A stretch of 64,000 nucleotides of DNA from Symsagittifera roscoffensis. Its lineage: Eukaryota; Xenacoelomorpha; Acoela; Convolutidae. The stretch lies in assembly GCF_963678635.1 (NCBI RefSeq), contig NC_087065.1, positions 68,202,956 to 68,266,955 on the forward strand. The letters are read 5' to 3'. The notes beneath the pieces were generated by a model. That model did not search any database. It saw only the letters and a list, made by a program, of their open reading frames with translations, and was not told where the DNA came from. Position 1 is the first letter of the stretch. Every line of letters starts with the position of its first letter. Of this stretch, positions 13,781 through 25,375 are shown piece by piece. The position numbers and the translations under genes are program-made.

Positions 13781-14558
13781 TCCCTGCTGTAGGTCTTATA
13801 TATAGTGGTTTGTGGGTCGTCATTTGTGCTTAGACTTGCGAAGAGTTTTTTTTCTTTTTGTTTATTTGGGGTCTAAGTAATAATTTGTATTGATTGAATT
13901 TCAAACAAAAATCCACTAAAATCGTGTAAAAATATTCGAGCTACGCTTGCTTGTCTACCGACCTGCACATGAGTGGCACATCTGTTATAAATTTCTTTAT
14001 GGGTTGAAAACAAAATTTTCATGAAAATAACATTGCGGAGAGAATTGTGAGTCTAGGATCCAATATAGCCCTCCTAAAATGGCTAAAAATTTGTTTTTGA
14101 TGCGTAGTAAATTCAGTTTTTTGATTGAAGAGATTTCTTGAGAGCAATTTTTTTCTCCATTGAGGTATATATAGTTTTTCATGTCTTTAAAATATCCGCT
14201 AAAATCGTATGTGTAGAAGACTGAGAAACCGGTTAAGTCAGCGAGTTTCCTTAGGTTTTTGTCAATGGATTGTCATCGGAAGTTATAAAGTTTAAATTCT
14301 CGAAAATGTTGTGTTCTGATATGATATAGAATGGCGGATTTTGTGTACAATTCTATTGATTGTAAATCAGTGTTGGGATTTCTGGCTACTTTGAGTATGC
14401 TATCTGGTGAAAATTTTTTGAAAACTAAAAAATTAAAAGTTTTGATTCGGCAAATATCTTTAGGTCGGTATTTTTCTCCGCTGAGTCATTTAAAATTTTT
14501 TAATTCTCTAAATCATCCACTATAATCCTGTGTAGATTTCTTGTAGACTAATCCTGTG

Positions 14559-14627
14559 TAGACTAAAACTTAAAGAAACCCGCTGGAATACAACCTGTTC
14601 CAGCGGGTTTCTTTAAGTTTTAGTCTA
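14559..14627. repeat. Perfect long hairpin (29-bp arms, 11-nt loop)
   Basis: Bases 14559-14587 are the exact reverse complement of 14599-14627, with an 11-base spacer. The homologous site in the older unit (about 4095-4160) has only the right arm, which matches imperfectly. The left arm is therefore a new inverted copy of the right arm, typical of fold-back template switching. Confidence 0.85.
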
Positions 14628-16856
14628 TGGATTATTGTTGGATTGCAACCATTTTAGAGGTAAATTCTTGAAAAGGTTGTAATCTGACGTGATGTTAACA
14701 GATGGATTCCGAGTAAACCCCTTTTGATTAAAAATCATTGTAGGGATTTCTGGCTATTTTGCTTTTGGAAATTACTTATAATAGTTGGTGATATATCCTT
14801 AAGTCGATACTTTTCTCCGCTGAGTCAATTATAATAGTTTATTTCTCTAAAATATCCACTATAATCCTGTGTAGATGTCATGGAAACCGGCTGTTCCAGC
14901 GGAATTTCCTAAGTTTTAGTCTACAGATTGTACTTGAATTTCATCCATTCTAGGGGTAAGTTCTTGAAAAGGTTGTGTTCTGACGTGATGTTAATAATGG
15001 GATTTCGAGTAAACCCCCCAATGGATTAAAAATTAGTATTGGTGTTTCTGGCTACTGTGCGTGAGCTTTCTGTTGAATTTTTTTTTTAGGGGCTGCATTA
15101 GTGGTTGCATCAGTGCAGGGTATGGTGGAAGGAGATCAAATTTATGTTTGTCACGGTTTATTTTTTTGAAAAAGTGTAAGACTTAACCGGTTGCTTTCTG
15201 GGATATAGCTGAGTACGTATCTGTCAAGAACTTGAACAAAAACAAGCATTTTGTCGAAAAAAGTCGAAAATATTTTAATAAGCCAAAACATTATCTGCAA
15301 AATTTGGTCAAATAGTCAAACGTTTTAGTAGATTTCAAGCTGTCTGCAAGTTTATAATTGAATTTGAATGTATGGAATTTGCTTTGGTAGACAAGCTAGC
15401 GATTTTTTACTTCTAAAAACGAAGTGAGGTGAGTTTTTAGCGATTTTTCCTGGTTCAAATTATGAAACATAAAGTGCCTACGAAAACTTGCAAGCTTTCA
15501 AAAAACGATTTCTTAAAAAAAAATCACTAGTGAAATTTTTTGGATTAAAAAAGTAACAAAATATGGAGAAGTCCAATCAACAGTTAGTAAGACAAAAGCA
15601 GCATTTGCATAGAGAGCAGTTCAGTCTTTAAAACATATTAAGTGTCTTTATATTGAAGATCATGGTGAAGAAATTGTTTTAGCATTGTCTGCAAAATATT
15701 CTGCGACGTACAGTGTTGAAGATTTCAAAAAGCAGTTTTTTTTGCTGTAGTGGATTCAATGATGTTTCCTGATTTTGGTTTGATCACTTTTTGTTGAAGT
15801 TTTTTCGTTTTCACGTTTTTGGTTCAACTTCCTTATCCTTTAAAAACATTTCCCGACAGGAAACCGAAGGTTTTTTTGAGATTTGGAATTGTTGGCTGTC
15901 GTTACTTCTACCAATTGTCCAATATTGTTTTTCGCCGCACATCTCACATCTCAATTTTTTCATGAATATGGCACGATCTTAGTCATTGGGCTTGTGTCTT
16001 TGCTGACCTGTCATTTGTGCACAACCTTCATGTTCTCCGATATTGACAAATTTTTGGCCCATGCTGTGACAGGTTGGCCGTTTCAGGGGCCGCCTATCGA
16101 ATGTTCAGGTAATCAAGATTTTTACTGAATTCTTTTAGGTTTTTCAATTCAATTTTCGGTTTTTTTCCAAAGTGTGCCTGAATGTTAACTTTTGCTAGTT
16201 TTTGGCTTGTTCTACCTAGGAATTTAATTGTTGTACCCCAGACAGAGTTTTTGAAATCTGACTGTATATTAAATAGCATCACCTGATAAATTTTTTTAGG
16301 AATTTCGTTCTCTCTACTAGCCGATAATTTCGATGATTGCTTATTGGACAGAAATTTTTGCTGATTCTGTGCAGAATTTTTTCATTATCTATAACCCTTG
16401 AGTTCCGTTCCTTTTTTATCGCTTATGGCAACCCATGAAAATCGATGTAACTACGTAACTCATTTTTGACGAACTCATAAACTTAGTAAGTTTTTGCAAA
16501 ATGAAATTTAATTTTCTATGAATCGCTACCACTAGATAGTTTTTCTTCCCTTTGTGGTTTTATATGGGCCACGCAAGGTCCAATGAAGCCGCATCTCCAC
16601 GTTGCTATAGCATTGCTGCTGATTTTGTAGATTTTCAAGTAAGATGTATTTAGCATTCCTACAGTATATGGTTTAATTCGTGCACTCCTCTGCAAACCCG
16701 AAGATGTCCTTTCGCAAATGAGGCCATCAGAAGTGGTTGGAAATAACCAACATCGCCTTCTATGTGGAGTGGTTTCTTTCGATCCTTTTTTATCAACGAC
16801 TGGCGTAATTGCGCTGGCACCGCAAGATAACAGGCAACATAAACATAACAGTCTGC

Positions 16857-17465
16857 AAGGAACTTGTCCGGGTCGTCTGATGTAGATGAAAAAGTTCCTG
16901 AGGAGAAACAGGACCTTGAGAATAAAGTTTTGACCCTCATCTGACTATTCAGCTTATTGGGCTGATGCGTATCTTCTTCCATCTTAACGCACCAAATCTT
17001 TGCCACTGGCTGTGTTTCCTGTTCGAATGGCTGAAGATCAGTCCTGACTACCTCTTTTTGTGGCAGCAGACTCATCAAACGTTTCGATACCGCTATTGTT
17101 TTCAGATTAACCGCTGCGTTATCAAAGACTCTTTCACCTGAGGTATGAGGTAGCGAACACTGTTAGGGTCCTGGTATACCTCTCTATCCAGATCCCTTGC
17201 TCGAGTTTCCACTAGTAGTATGTGGATCGCTAGTTCTGACAGTTCCCATCCCGAGCTCGAGTTCCTGTCTGAGTAGGTGTCAATTCCTGAGTTTCGAGAA
17301 TTGTCATCTGTTGAAGAGTCTGTGACGGAGTCTGTACCATCTCCTGGGTCAGTTCTGTGCCTTCTTTGCATCCATGTGAACTCCCCAAACAAAACTTTAT
17401 CTCAATGTCCTGTTTCTCCTGAGGAACTTTTTCATCTACATCAGACTCCCCGGACAAGTTCCTTG
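16857..17465. repeat. Inverted repeat inside Gypsy fragment
   Basis: 16857-16932 is an inverted copy of 17390-17465, about 76 bp per arm with a few mismatches. Both arms encode the LSG(E/S)SDVDEKVP stretch of the Gypsy pol linker, one on each strand. The left arm begins exactly where homology to the array repeat stops. Confidence 0.75.
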
Positions 17466-17815
17466 TCCCGGGTGTTGTTTTTGAACTCGCCGGTTCTTCT
17501 CACCAATCGTCTCCCTGGACAAACAATCTTGCACCAGGTTTCGTTCAACCTTTTCACATTCTTTTTCCTGGTCCACAAAGGTAACGGTTTTCTTATTTTG
17601 CGTATCGTTCCTCTGTTCTTTCCGTCTGTAGGAAGTACTGGTTAAAACCTCGTGTGGTATTGAGGATACTAGTTGCTGAACTATTGTCCTACAATACCGC
17701 TCGTTTTCGTTGTCGTCTGGACGGCATGATCTTCACCTCCTCATTGATTGTCAGTGATGCCACTGCTGCTGCCGACTCGGGGTCATCTTTGGATCTCTCC
17801 AGTAGTTCGAAAGTT
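16933..17815 (-). pseudogene. pol: Ty3/Gypsy pol linker fragment (RNase H-integrase insert)
   Basis: Minus-strand frames (16659-17078, 17102-17392, 17230-17457 and shorter pieces to 17815) carry KIWCVKMEEDTHQP, SELAIHILLVETRARDLDRE and VASLTINEEVKIMPSRR. These align with the region between RNase H and integrase in the tandem Gypsy copies at 31.4-32.8 and 38.4-39.9 kb (KIWCVKLMNDAHAP, SEIAIHSLLVDWKQ). It comes from a different, clearly diverged subfamily, is broken by frameshifts, and has no LTR, RT or integrase of its own beside it. Confidence 0.75.
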
Positions 17816-18910
17816 ATTAACCAAAACGTCTTTTTTCTAAAGTCAAAAAATTTCTCTCTTATAGGTTCCGCCTAATTTTTTTCGCAATTCTTTTCTTTTT
17901 GACCTAAAAATTATTGAACCGAGCTCAGAAGGCCTGTACTTGTCTACTTCAATGCAAAAAACCCGATCTAAATCAATCTAGCTGAAAAGATTTTTGAAAA
18001 ACTATGCTATTTGGACCCCTCCGGATTGATGAGTCCACTAAATCAAACACGTTAAGTTCGATTTCTCTGTAATCCGGAAAGTTATCTGCAAACGGGTTTT
18101 AAAACCTGTCGATTCACTAGTGGACGTTGTCTAAACAACAATTTTTACCGTCCTAACTCAAAAATTTCAAAAAATTTTATTGTTTAGCGTTTCGTTTATT
18201 CAAAAATCACGAAAATTCGTTTTTTGGTACCAAAATAGTTCCAACCACTTCTGAGTTAAACTCAACCGGTTCTACCTATTGTACTAGCACAGTTACGATG
18301 TAACTCACTAATTTAGCGCTTATTTTCGATTCAAAAAACATCGATATCTCAAAAATCGCCATTTGTGAGGGGATCAAAATAGCGCTACTTTGACCCTAAA
18401 AACCGGTCCGCTTACTGTGTTTTTCACTGAAAAACGATATAAGTGTATTATTAAAGGGTATATAAGTAATAATACTAGTAAAACTATACCCCTCCGGGTT
18501 TGTCCAATATCCGATTTAAGGTGCTTAAATCGGAAATTCGCAGTTCGGTGATGGGTCACTACAATGCAGCACTGTCGAGCCCCCTACATATTACTATCTT
18601 ATTTTTTGTACCAAAAGGGATACAAAACTTGTTAACGATACCTAACAGTCGACTGTTGTTGTCGTTGAGCCCCCTCTTGCCGCTCCTTGTACTGCTTGCC
18701 GGATCAGTCTTCTTCACTAATCCCGAGATCCCTCCGGATTGTGCGCAAATCAGCAGACCCTTCCGGATTGTGCGCAATTTAGCAATAACGTGCTTAAATA
18801 CTCAAATAACCCTAAAGTACAAGCTTCACAAACGGGCTACCAAATTGATCGTAACAATCCTGATTGATATAAATGCCTGTAACAACAGTATATCTATCAA
18901 CAGCAAACGG
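17816..18910. other. Non-coding stretch with CCTCCGGATT motifs
   Basis: No convincing gene. The motif CCTCCGG or its near variants occurs at about 18016, 18483, 18728 and 18758, twice followed by ATTGTGCGCAA. The same kind of motif is abundant in the Gypsy leader at 22.4-25.4 kb, in the opposite orientation. I infer a decayed LTR or leader belonging to the neighbouring minus-strand Gypsy fragment, but could not align it end to end. Confidence 0.35.
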
Positions 18911-18946
18911 GAGAAGAAGAAGAAAAAGAAGAAGAAGAAGAAAAAA
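18911..18946. repeat. (GAA)n / (TTC)n tract at LINE 3' end
   Basis: A GAA-rich run, which is (TTC)n on the minus strand. On the minus strand it directly follows an AATAAA signal (plus-strand TTTATT near 18951-18956) and lies downstream of the LINE reverse transcriptase. CR1/L2-type LINEs commonly end in short microsatellites rather than poly(A). Confidence 0.7.
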
Positions 18947-18969
18947 TAAACTTTATTAGTGAATGATAC

Positions 18970-21888
18970 TACATATAAAAGTGAAATTTTGAGTTTGCGT
19001 AATTCAAGCTTTGAGTTAAATTGTTAATGTTCTGGAACGACATGTGTTGCAACGGCATTTGATGAAGAAAGTGCATGGATTGTCGAGATTGAAGGTTGAT
19101 TGAAGTTGCTGTTTAAGGAAAGCGAAAAGTAGAGTCTTGGTTTGTGAGACTGTAGTTGTAGAGTTGATGTCGACTTTTGCTAAAACACTTTTGATGCTAT
19201 GAATTGTTTTGAAAAAAGCTCCCAAGGGAACAGAATTTGCGGGTAAGAGAAACAGAGAATACCATTCTGTGACTGAATCTGTTACCCGGTCTTGATTCAC
19301 TAACAGTAACATAGTCATTAATATCGAAGTCGTAACAGTTATATAACAGTTTGAAGAAGAGAAGACAATCAGTAAAAAAAAATTGATAGCAAATAGGCAG
19401 TATGTTTAACATCACAAGAATGTCAGTATAATTAGTGGAACCAATTATCCACTTTACTACCTTTTTCTGGAATTTTTCCAAATCACGGAGTTTTGATAAA
19501 TTTGGGTACCAAATACAAGAGTTATAAAGTAAAATAGACCTCACACAAGAAGAGTACATTTGAAGCTTAGTTTTAACAGGTGAGTTGGAATGAACATTAC
19601 GCTTTAAATAATGAAAACATTTTGTGGCTTTACCAAGTTTCGCAGAAACATGGTGATTCCAAGACAAAGTAGGCGAGATATAAATACCCAAGTCTTTGAT
19701 ATAATCAACAGAGCATAAGAGCATATTTCTGACCCGTTTAGATGAAGGTTGAAAATAAAGCTATTGTTTGAAATGAATTTAGTTTTGTCTGGATGAAAAT
19801 CAAGATCGGTTTGGGTTGCCCAGTTCTCTACCGAATCTAAATCAAACTGAAAACTGTCATGACAGTTGTCTCGATAAAGCATTTTCAGGTCATCAACAAA
19901 TAAAGACGGTGAGGAATACTTGACAACATCCGGGAGGTCATTGATATAAATAAGGAATAAAAGTGGTCCTAAAATGCTTCCTTGTGGTACACCGCTAGAG
20001 ATGTAACCTTTGTAAGATAGAATGTTGTTAATACGTACTCTCTGTGAGCGATAAAAAAGATAAGAAGAAAAAAACATGATAAAATTTTCGTCAAAACCAA
20101 AAAAAGACAGCTTGTTCAGCAGCTGTTTGTGTGACACAGAGTCAAAAGCCTTTTGAATGTCAAAATATACAGAACAGAAATTTTCATTAGCATCAATACA
20201 TTTGTAAATATTTTCAACATATTCCAACAATTGTGTAAACGTGCAGCGCTTTTTAACAAAACCATGCTGTCTACGAGAAAGTTTGTGTCAAACATTAGAA
20301 TAAATGAAATTGAAAAGCAGTTTTTCGAAGCAAAGCGATAAGCGCGGTAAAATACTAATTCCACGATAATTTGTAATGTCAGATTTTGGCCCAGACTTAT
20401 GAAAAGGCATGATAAACGCCTCTTTCCAAAAATTGGGCCAAATACAGCAGGTAACAATTTGACTGAATAGAATATATACCATAGGCGTGAGTTCATCAGC
20501 ATTATATTTGAGAACAAATGGTGGAATGCCATCAGCTGCAACTGCTGTGGTATCTGGTACCTTTTTAAGTAAACTATTCACATCACTTTCACCCAAACGA
20601 TAATTCGAGCAAGTTAATGGAAGTATTATCAGAACAACTGTTATACGTAAACGTTTTGCTTTTGTACACAGAACAGAAAAAGTTATTAAACAAATCGGCA
20701 TTGGTGTTATCAGTAGAAGCACATGAGGCTCCCAATTTAACAACCGAACAAAGTGGTGTGCTGCCAGAAAGTTTGTGAAGTAACTTGAAACAGTCGTTAG
20801 CATCAAGTGAACGAAAAGAAGACAGTAATGTAATTTTGTCTAGCTCAATCGAGTTATTCAAATCTTGTTGAAGATCAGACAACAATGTCGAATAGAGCAA
20901 ATTGAATTTCGCCAATTTACGCTTCTCAGTAGAGACTTTGTTACTGTGATGTACGGAATGGCTAGAAAAATAGAAATGTAACATAGATATTTTCTTGCGT
21001 TTCAGGCAAATAGAAGCCTGAACTGACTTTATCATAGCATCATACCACGCAAGATAAAAAATCAGTGGGAATCATTTGAAAATAAACTTGGAAAAGGCAG
21101 TCAAAAATAACTAAAGAATTCATGAAAACATCGATGTTAAAAGTTTTTTAGAATAAATTGGAATGTCATTAGGTAATTCAGAAGTGATGCTTTCAGAATT
21201 AGACTCATGGAAAATAACTGTAACAGGATAATGATCGGATGTAAAATGGTCTGGTTCCACATTCACTGAGCACAGCTCAGGTTGATTTGTAACAAAAATA
21301 TCTAGCGTGTTGCCGCTAATATGCAACGGCTCAGTCACTAGTTGGACACAATTCAATGAATCGAAATTGTCGATCACAGCCTGTGAACTAGCGGTAGTGG
21401 CGGAGTGAGATATCCAACACGCGTCTGGCATATTGAAATCACCGAAAGTAGAAATAATACCACAGGGAAAATCATTCAGAAACTTTGAAGTGTATAACTC
21501 CAGACACTGAGATAAATGTGTGAATGATACTCTATCATTTGATGTGGCGGGGGATTATAAACCGATAAGATAAGGATTTGAGGATCTGTACATAAGACAG
21601 TGCCGCAAGCAAAATCAAAATCAGGTAAAGTGCATTCCCAAGCCGCCAGGTTCAAACCATCACGCACAAGTATTGCATTTCCGCCGTGATGGCCATTTCT
21701 TTGGGCAGCTTGTAAATTTGTGTAAGAACCTGTATCAGGTAAAATATTTGTGTCATTGGAGCTTAACCAAGTTTCGCATAAACACAAAATATCAGGAGAC
21801 ATGATATGTAAAAGTTTGATACAGGATAAACGTTTGTCAAGGCTGACCAAACTACGAGCATTCCAAGATAAAACTGTTACACTGGTCA
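18970..21888 (-). pseudogene. LINE ORF2: endonuclease and reverse transcriptase, frameshifted
   Basis: The coding strand begins near 21888 with an endonuclease start motif (SWNARSL), then CLCETWL, GDFN (near 21440) and SDHYPV (near 21220), the usual landmarks of an AP-type endonuclease. The reverse transcriptase follows: YRGISILP (about 20380), FDIQKAFDSVSH (about 20130), GVPQGSILGPLLFLIYINDL (about 19980) and the catalytic FVDD (about 19905). The FVDD box carries V where FADD or YADD is more usual in this clade. The C-terminal part (19197-19724) contains KFQKKVVKWI, typical of CR1, Jockey and L2-like elements. At least five frame changes separate the pieces, so it cannot encode a working protein. 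The clade call is tentative. Confidence 0.8.
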
Positions 21889-21889
21889 G

Positions 21890-22351
21890 TCATGCAGTAA
21901 TATCCACGACAATGTATTTGTGAAAGAGTTGTAAATTCCGTATTTTCAGATCTTGCTTTGGAGTTTCGCTATTGATTAATTCCCAGCGTTTCTTGAGAAT
22001 TAGCTTTTCCAATGCAAGTTCATCAATTGTTGAGACTTCGATATAAACACTGGTGTGCAAAATTCCATTCATCGGAAAATTTCACCAAAACAGACCGAGG
22101 TCGTGTATTAGTGGATTTGAACTGACCCAAACGCTTAATTGAGGATACATTATATCGATCCCACTCACTCAAATGTTAGGTACATCAGATACAAGGTTTT
22201 CATCAGACTCCATCCTTTTCAACTGTCTATTATCAGTTGATTCAGGAAGGCTCTGAATGTGAATTTCAAGTTTGCGTTCAAGTTTCTCAGTAGATACTCT
22301 TGACTGAGTGTTAACAACAGGTAAAATAGTAGATAGGTTGTCCTTCACCAA
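21890..22351 (-). pseudogene. LINE ORF1-like remnant
   Basis: Two short minus-strand frames (22169-22351 and 21890-22072) lie just upstream of the endonuclease on the coding strand. They contain charged, helix-prone stretches (TEKLERKLEIHIQS, ELALEKLILKKRWEL) but no zinc knuckle or other identifying motif. The assignment to ORF1 rests on position only. Confidence 0.35.
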
Positions 22352-22359
22352 TTTATCAA

Positions 22360-23243
22360 TGTGCCATTCTGCCAGATGGCACAGCGCAACCTTCCGGCGA
22401 CACGAAAAAAAAACGAATAAAGGCCTTATTAACGAAAAAGTATTGCAAAGGAGGGTAGGAATTTTCTGGAATTTTTATTTTCAAAATTTCGATTGAAAAG
22501 TGAATATTTCTGAGAAATACAAAAAGACGGCCATTTTGACGAAAAACGACGAAAAAGCAGAACAACGCCAAATATTGTGAAAAACGGTCGCACAAGAGAC
22601 GGAAAAGACGAAGCCTCTTATCGTGGCAACAACGCACGATAAGACCCTTATCAGTGGACATTAGTGGAGAAGGAAGCTATAGTGGGGAAGGAATATTCTA
22701 CGGAACCCTCCCGTACCACAAATTGGAAGAGATAAGAGCGTTATCTCGGGAAGATTACGGGAGCGGAGGCTTGGTCCCCCAGAGACTGTTTTATGTGAAG
22801 GTACTGTATAAAACTGACTGTATAGCTAATTGGATGTCGTGAAACTTTAAATTAACACCGGTATGATTTGATATTTTAGAATATGAGTAGCTAGAAAGAG
22901 AAAAGGGTCAATCCATCTCCAATGGATTTAGTATAGAACTGTCATACAAAAACATGTTAAAATAGGTTGTTCGAGCCGTGTTTTTAATGAAAATCACGTA
23001 GTCTGAGGATCCGAGACTCAGCTATGTGGTTGTGTTCGCATGTAAACGAAAGCTGATCAAAAGTCGTTTGACTGATGGCCTAAAAATAGTAACTTTTTAC
23101 TTAGCCCTAAGCAGACCCGAAAATCAACTGGCAAGGTCGAGACGGTGAAAAACGAGTAGGATTAAGGTAACTGACGCCTGCCAGTTGTTAATAGGTACTT
23201 TTTCTACGCTCCGTCGCTGTGTTGTATTTGGGCGAATGTTACA
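22360..23243 (+). repeat. 5' LTR of Gypsy element
   Basis: It begins TGTGCC and ends GTTACA, giving TG...CA ends. It matches 44826-45699 with only scattered substitutions and one indel of about 9 bp, around 98% identity by eye. The first 25 bp form a short palindrome (TGTGCCAT ... ATGGCACA). AATAAA occurs near 22414 and a TATAAAA box near 22807. Confidence 0.75.
22807..22813 (+). promoter_or_regulatory. Candidate TATA box in 5' LTR
   Basis: TATAAAA in the context GTACTGTATAAAACTG, conserved in the 3' LTR near 45269. It is a plausible RNA polymerase II start signal for the retrotransposon transcript. This is based on motif and conservation between LTRs only. Confidence 0.35.
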
Positions 23244-23255
23244 TAGACGTTTTTA

Positions 23256-23276
23256 TGGCGCTCCTGTGTGGGCCTG
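23256..23276 (+). promoter_or_regulatory. Possible primer binding site (tRNA-Asn-like)
   Basis: TGGCGCTCCTGTGTGGG lies 12 bp after the LTR end. In the inverted relative (minus strand, 46104 down to 46084) the same place reads TGGCGCTCCTGGGTG. Both resemble the complement of a typical animal tRNA-Asn 3' end (TGGCGTCCCTGGGTGG) with two or three mismatches. The 12-bp gap to the LTR is longer than usual, so the call is tentative. Confidence 0.3.
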
Positions 23277-25195
23277 TCAAAGGCATAAGACCATCATGAT
23301 CAGCAAGCGTTTCAGCGACGAACCCTCCGCTCCGGGCGTATGCCCGAGTTAGAGGCCTTAATGACCGTTATTGTACTGGGTACCCTCCGTCCAGTACTAT
23401 TTAGCTTTTTAACTTAGTTAACACCGAAAATTCCGGGGGCCGGAGGGTTAGGTGGGAAGTCATGAGCCCGCTTGTCCCAAGGTCCCGGGACCAAAAACAA
23501 TTAAAGAGAAAGCGTAAAACCAAACAAAAATAGTGTATAACCAAGAAAAAGCCAAAAATAAATTTATTTGAAAACAAAAAAGTACAAAAAACAGTAAAAA
23601 ACCCAAAAAAGACCAAAAACAGTAAAAAATGTAAAGTGACAGTTTATATGTTATTTCCGGACGAGATGTGATCTGACCTTCCTATTTGTTGTTGTTTCGG
23701 ATTGATTTATATCGTTACTGATAGAAAGATTGTGTGTTTTGGTGAAGGGTTGGGTATCCTCCCTCGACTGTAATTTGAGTGTTTAAGCACGTTAATGGTA
23801 ATTTTGCCGGTGACCGGAGGGTAGAGTGGCAAGCCGATCAACGTGTTCCACACTCAACAGGGACATAGGGACAACATCCACAATGACTGTTGGATATCGT
23901 TGAAACAATTTTAGTATCGTTCGGGTACTATTTCATTAAAACTTAAGTGGTGGGGGGCACGATTGGCGCGGTCCGATTGCACCCTCCACCGATTACAAAT
24001 TTCCGAGTTAAGGGTCTTAATTCGGGTATTTTGGTGCAAAGGAGGGTATAGTACTATTTATTAACGACTACTAATAGGTTATTATCCTTATTTATATTAC
24101 TTATCTCCTAATTAGACCCAAGAAACACCCAATTTAGTCGAAAATTGTCGATTTACGATCAAACTGTAGACCCCCAAATTTTTGGATATCCGAGCTTTTC
24201 CGAACAGCAAAAAGGTTTTATATAGGGAGTAGCTACGTAGTTCGATCCCCCTAACTAAAGAAAAGACTCAGTGAAAGTTGGAAAAAACCAAAATTTTTCG
24301 GTCAAAATTTCGATAATTTTCTGAATTTTGTTAATCTGTTTTGGGGATCGAGTTTTTGAGTTTTTAGAGTTAGAGCAATAAAATTTTTTGTGTTAGGAGC
24401 GTACTAGCACAACGTGCTCGGCTGCCAGAAAAATTCTTGAGTAGCCCTCCGATTAGCTCCGTAGATAGAGCTAACGACTTATGGATAGGAAAAGGAAGGA
24501 ATCGGAGGGTCCAAATTTGATAGTTATTGGCCAAATTTTTGTCTCCAAACCAATTTTGATCCGGTTTTTTGCACTATTCCAGTGCCGTACAGGGCTAATA
24601 CGCTCGTTTCAATTATTTTTAGGCACTTTCGATAAGAATTGCGGAAAAAGTTTCTCAGAACCTATATAGGTGGTGAAAAAAGGCCATTTGGACAAACAGG
24701 TTTTTGGCAATTTCTCAAAGACTAGCCAACCGATCGGGATAAATTTGGTACCATAAGTCGACGGTCTTGACCACGTTTCAGGATCGCAACCTTTTTTGGG
24801 TTGATTGTTTCGGAAAAGAAAAACTTTTTAGAATTTGTTGGTTCGGAGGGTCCTAATCACGAGGAACCCTCCGAGCGGCATAAAATTTTAATAGAAACAA
24901 CTTTTATCCTAATGGGAGGGTTGACCGTGTCAGGCAACCTAGTTTTAAGTCAAGTAGACCGCTTTTGGAGACTTTATTGCGGTAACATAACCTTTTTTCT
25001 TGATTTTTGGGGATTCCTCCGAGGTAACCCTCTGGAGTCAGCTAAGGCCCTTAGCAACCCTCCTTAGTGGAAAACTTCCACGAGGTTATCCAAAGAAGTT
25101 AAAACAGCCCCCCATAGAGAATTTAGCTTGTTTTGACGCTTCCTGAAGTTAATTGAAGGCCCTTCTAAGTGAGGCTCAGACATTTGAAAATTTTG

Positions 25196-25375
25196 GAGGT
25201 ACCCTCCGAAGTAACCCTCCGGAGCATATTAGGCATCTTATTGACCCTCCTTAGTAAATTTACGGGGGACCCTCCGAAGTAACTTGGGTGATTAAGGTAC
25301 CCTCCGAAGTAACTTGGGTGATTAAGGTACCCTCCGAAGTAGGCTAAGTGTCTTAACAACCCTCCGAAGTAACTC
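25196..25375 (+). repeat. Tandem CCCTCCGAAGTAA-containing units
   Basis: The unit ACCCTCCGAAGTAACTTGGG plus about 10 bases occurs twice in perfect tandem and is flanked by partial copies that keep CCCTCCGAAGTA. The array sits immediately upstream of the point (25381) where the second internal copy begins its homology. Confidence 0.8.

Larger units (their letters stand above)
1251..16856. repeat. Mosaic array of 3.1-4.2 kb diverged repeat units
   Basis: Several landmark modules recur in the same order. One begins near CATATTAAATAACATCACC at 1757, 5813, 8935, 12041 and 16266 (spacings about 4.06, 3.12, 3.11 and 4.23 kb). The next, with GCAAATGAGGCCATCAG, is at about 2080, 6270, 9382, 12488 and 16715. 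It is followed by modules with GGTCTCCACCCC (2409, 6605, 9714, 12818) and with a TTGAACAATTTTT/TCTCCGACATTTG block. Two interior types alternate: a long one (3130-5300 and 13440-15740) and a short one (7340-8930 and 10450-12035). No intact gene is present. I infer a tandem array derived from an unidentified mobile element; a diverged segmental duplication is the alternative. Confidence 0.7.
18911..22359 (-). mobile_element. Decayed LINE (CR1/Jockey-like non-LTR retrotransposon)
   Basis: The minus strand reads, in order, a short ORF1-like remnant, an AP-type endonuclease, a reverse transcriptase, a C-terminal extension, AATAAA and a (TTC)n tail. At 22360 the Gypsy LTR begins abruptly, so the LTR element either inserted into the LINE or joins its 5'-truncated end. 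I did not find the missing 5' part on the other side near 47 kb. Several frameshifts show it is inactive. Confidence 0.8.

Noticed and set aside
17277-17645. 122-codon plus-strand ORF
   Set aside because: It is the complement of the minus-strand Gypsy linker; the minus-strand peptides match the tandem Gypsy copies.
18500-18949. 149-codon plus-strand ORF ending in poly-Lys
   Set aside because: The lysine run is the (GAA)n tail of the LINE, and the rest has no family resemblance.
22360-22384. Terminal palindrome of the LTR as a DNA-transposon inverted repeat
   Set aside because: The direct repeat at 44826 and the gag-pol content show that it is an LTR end.
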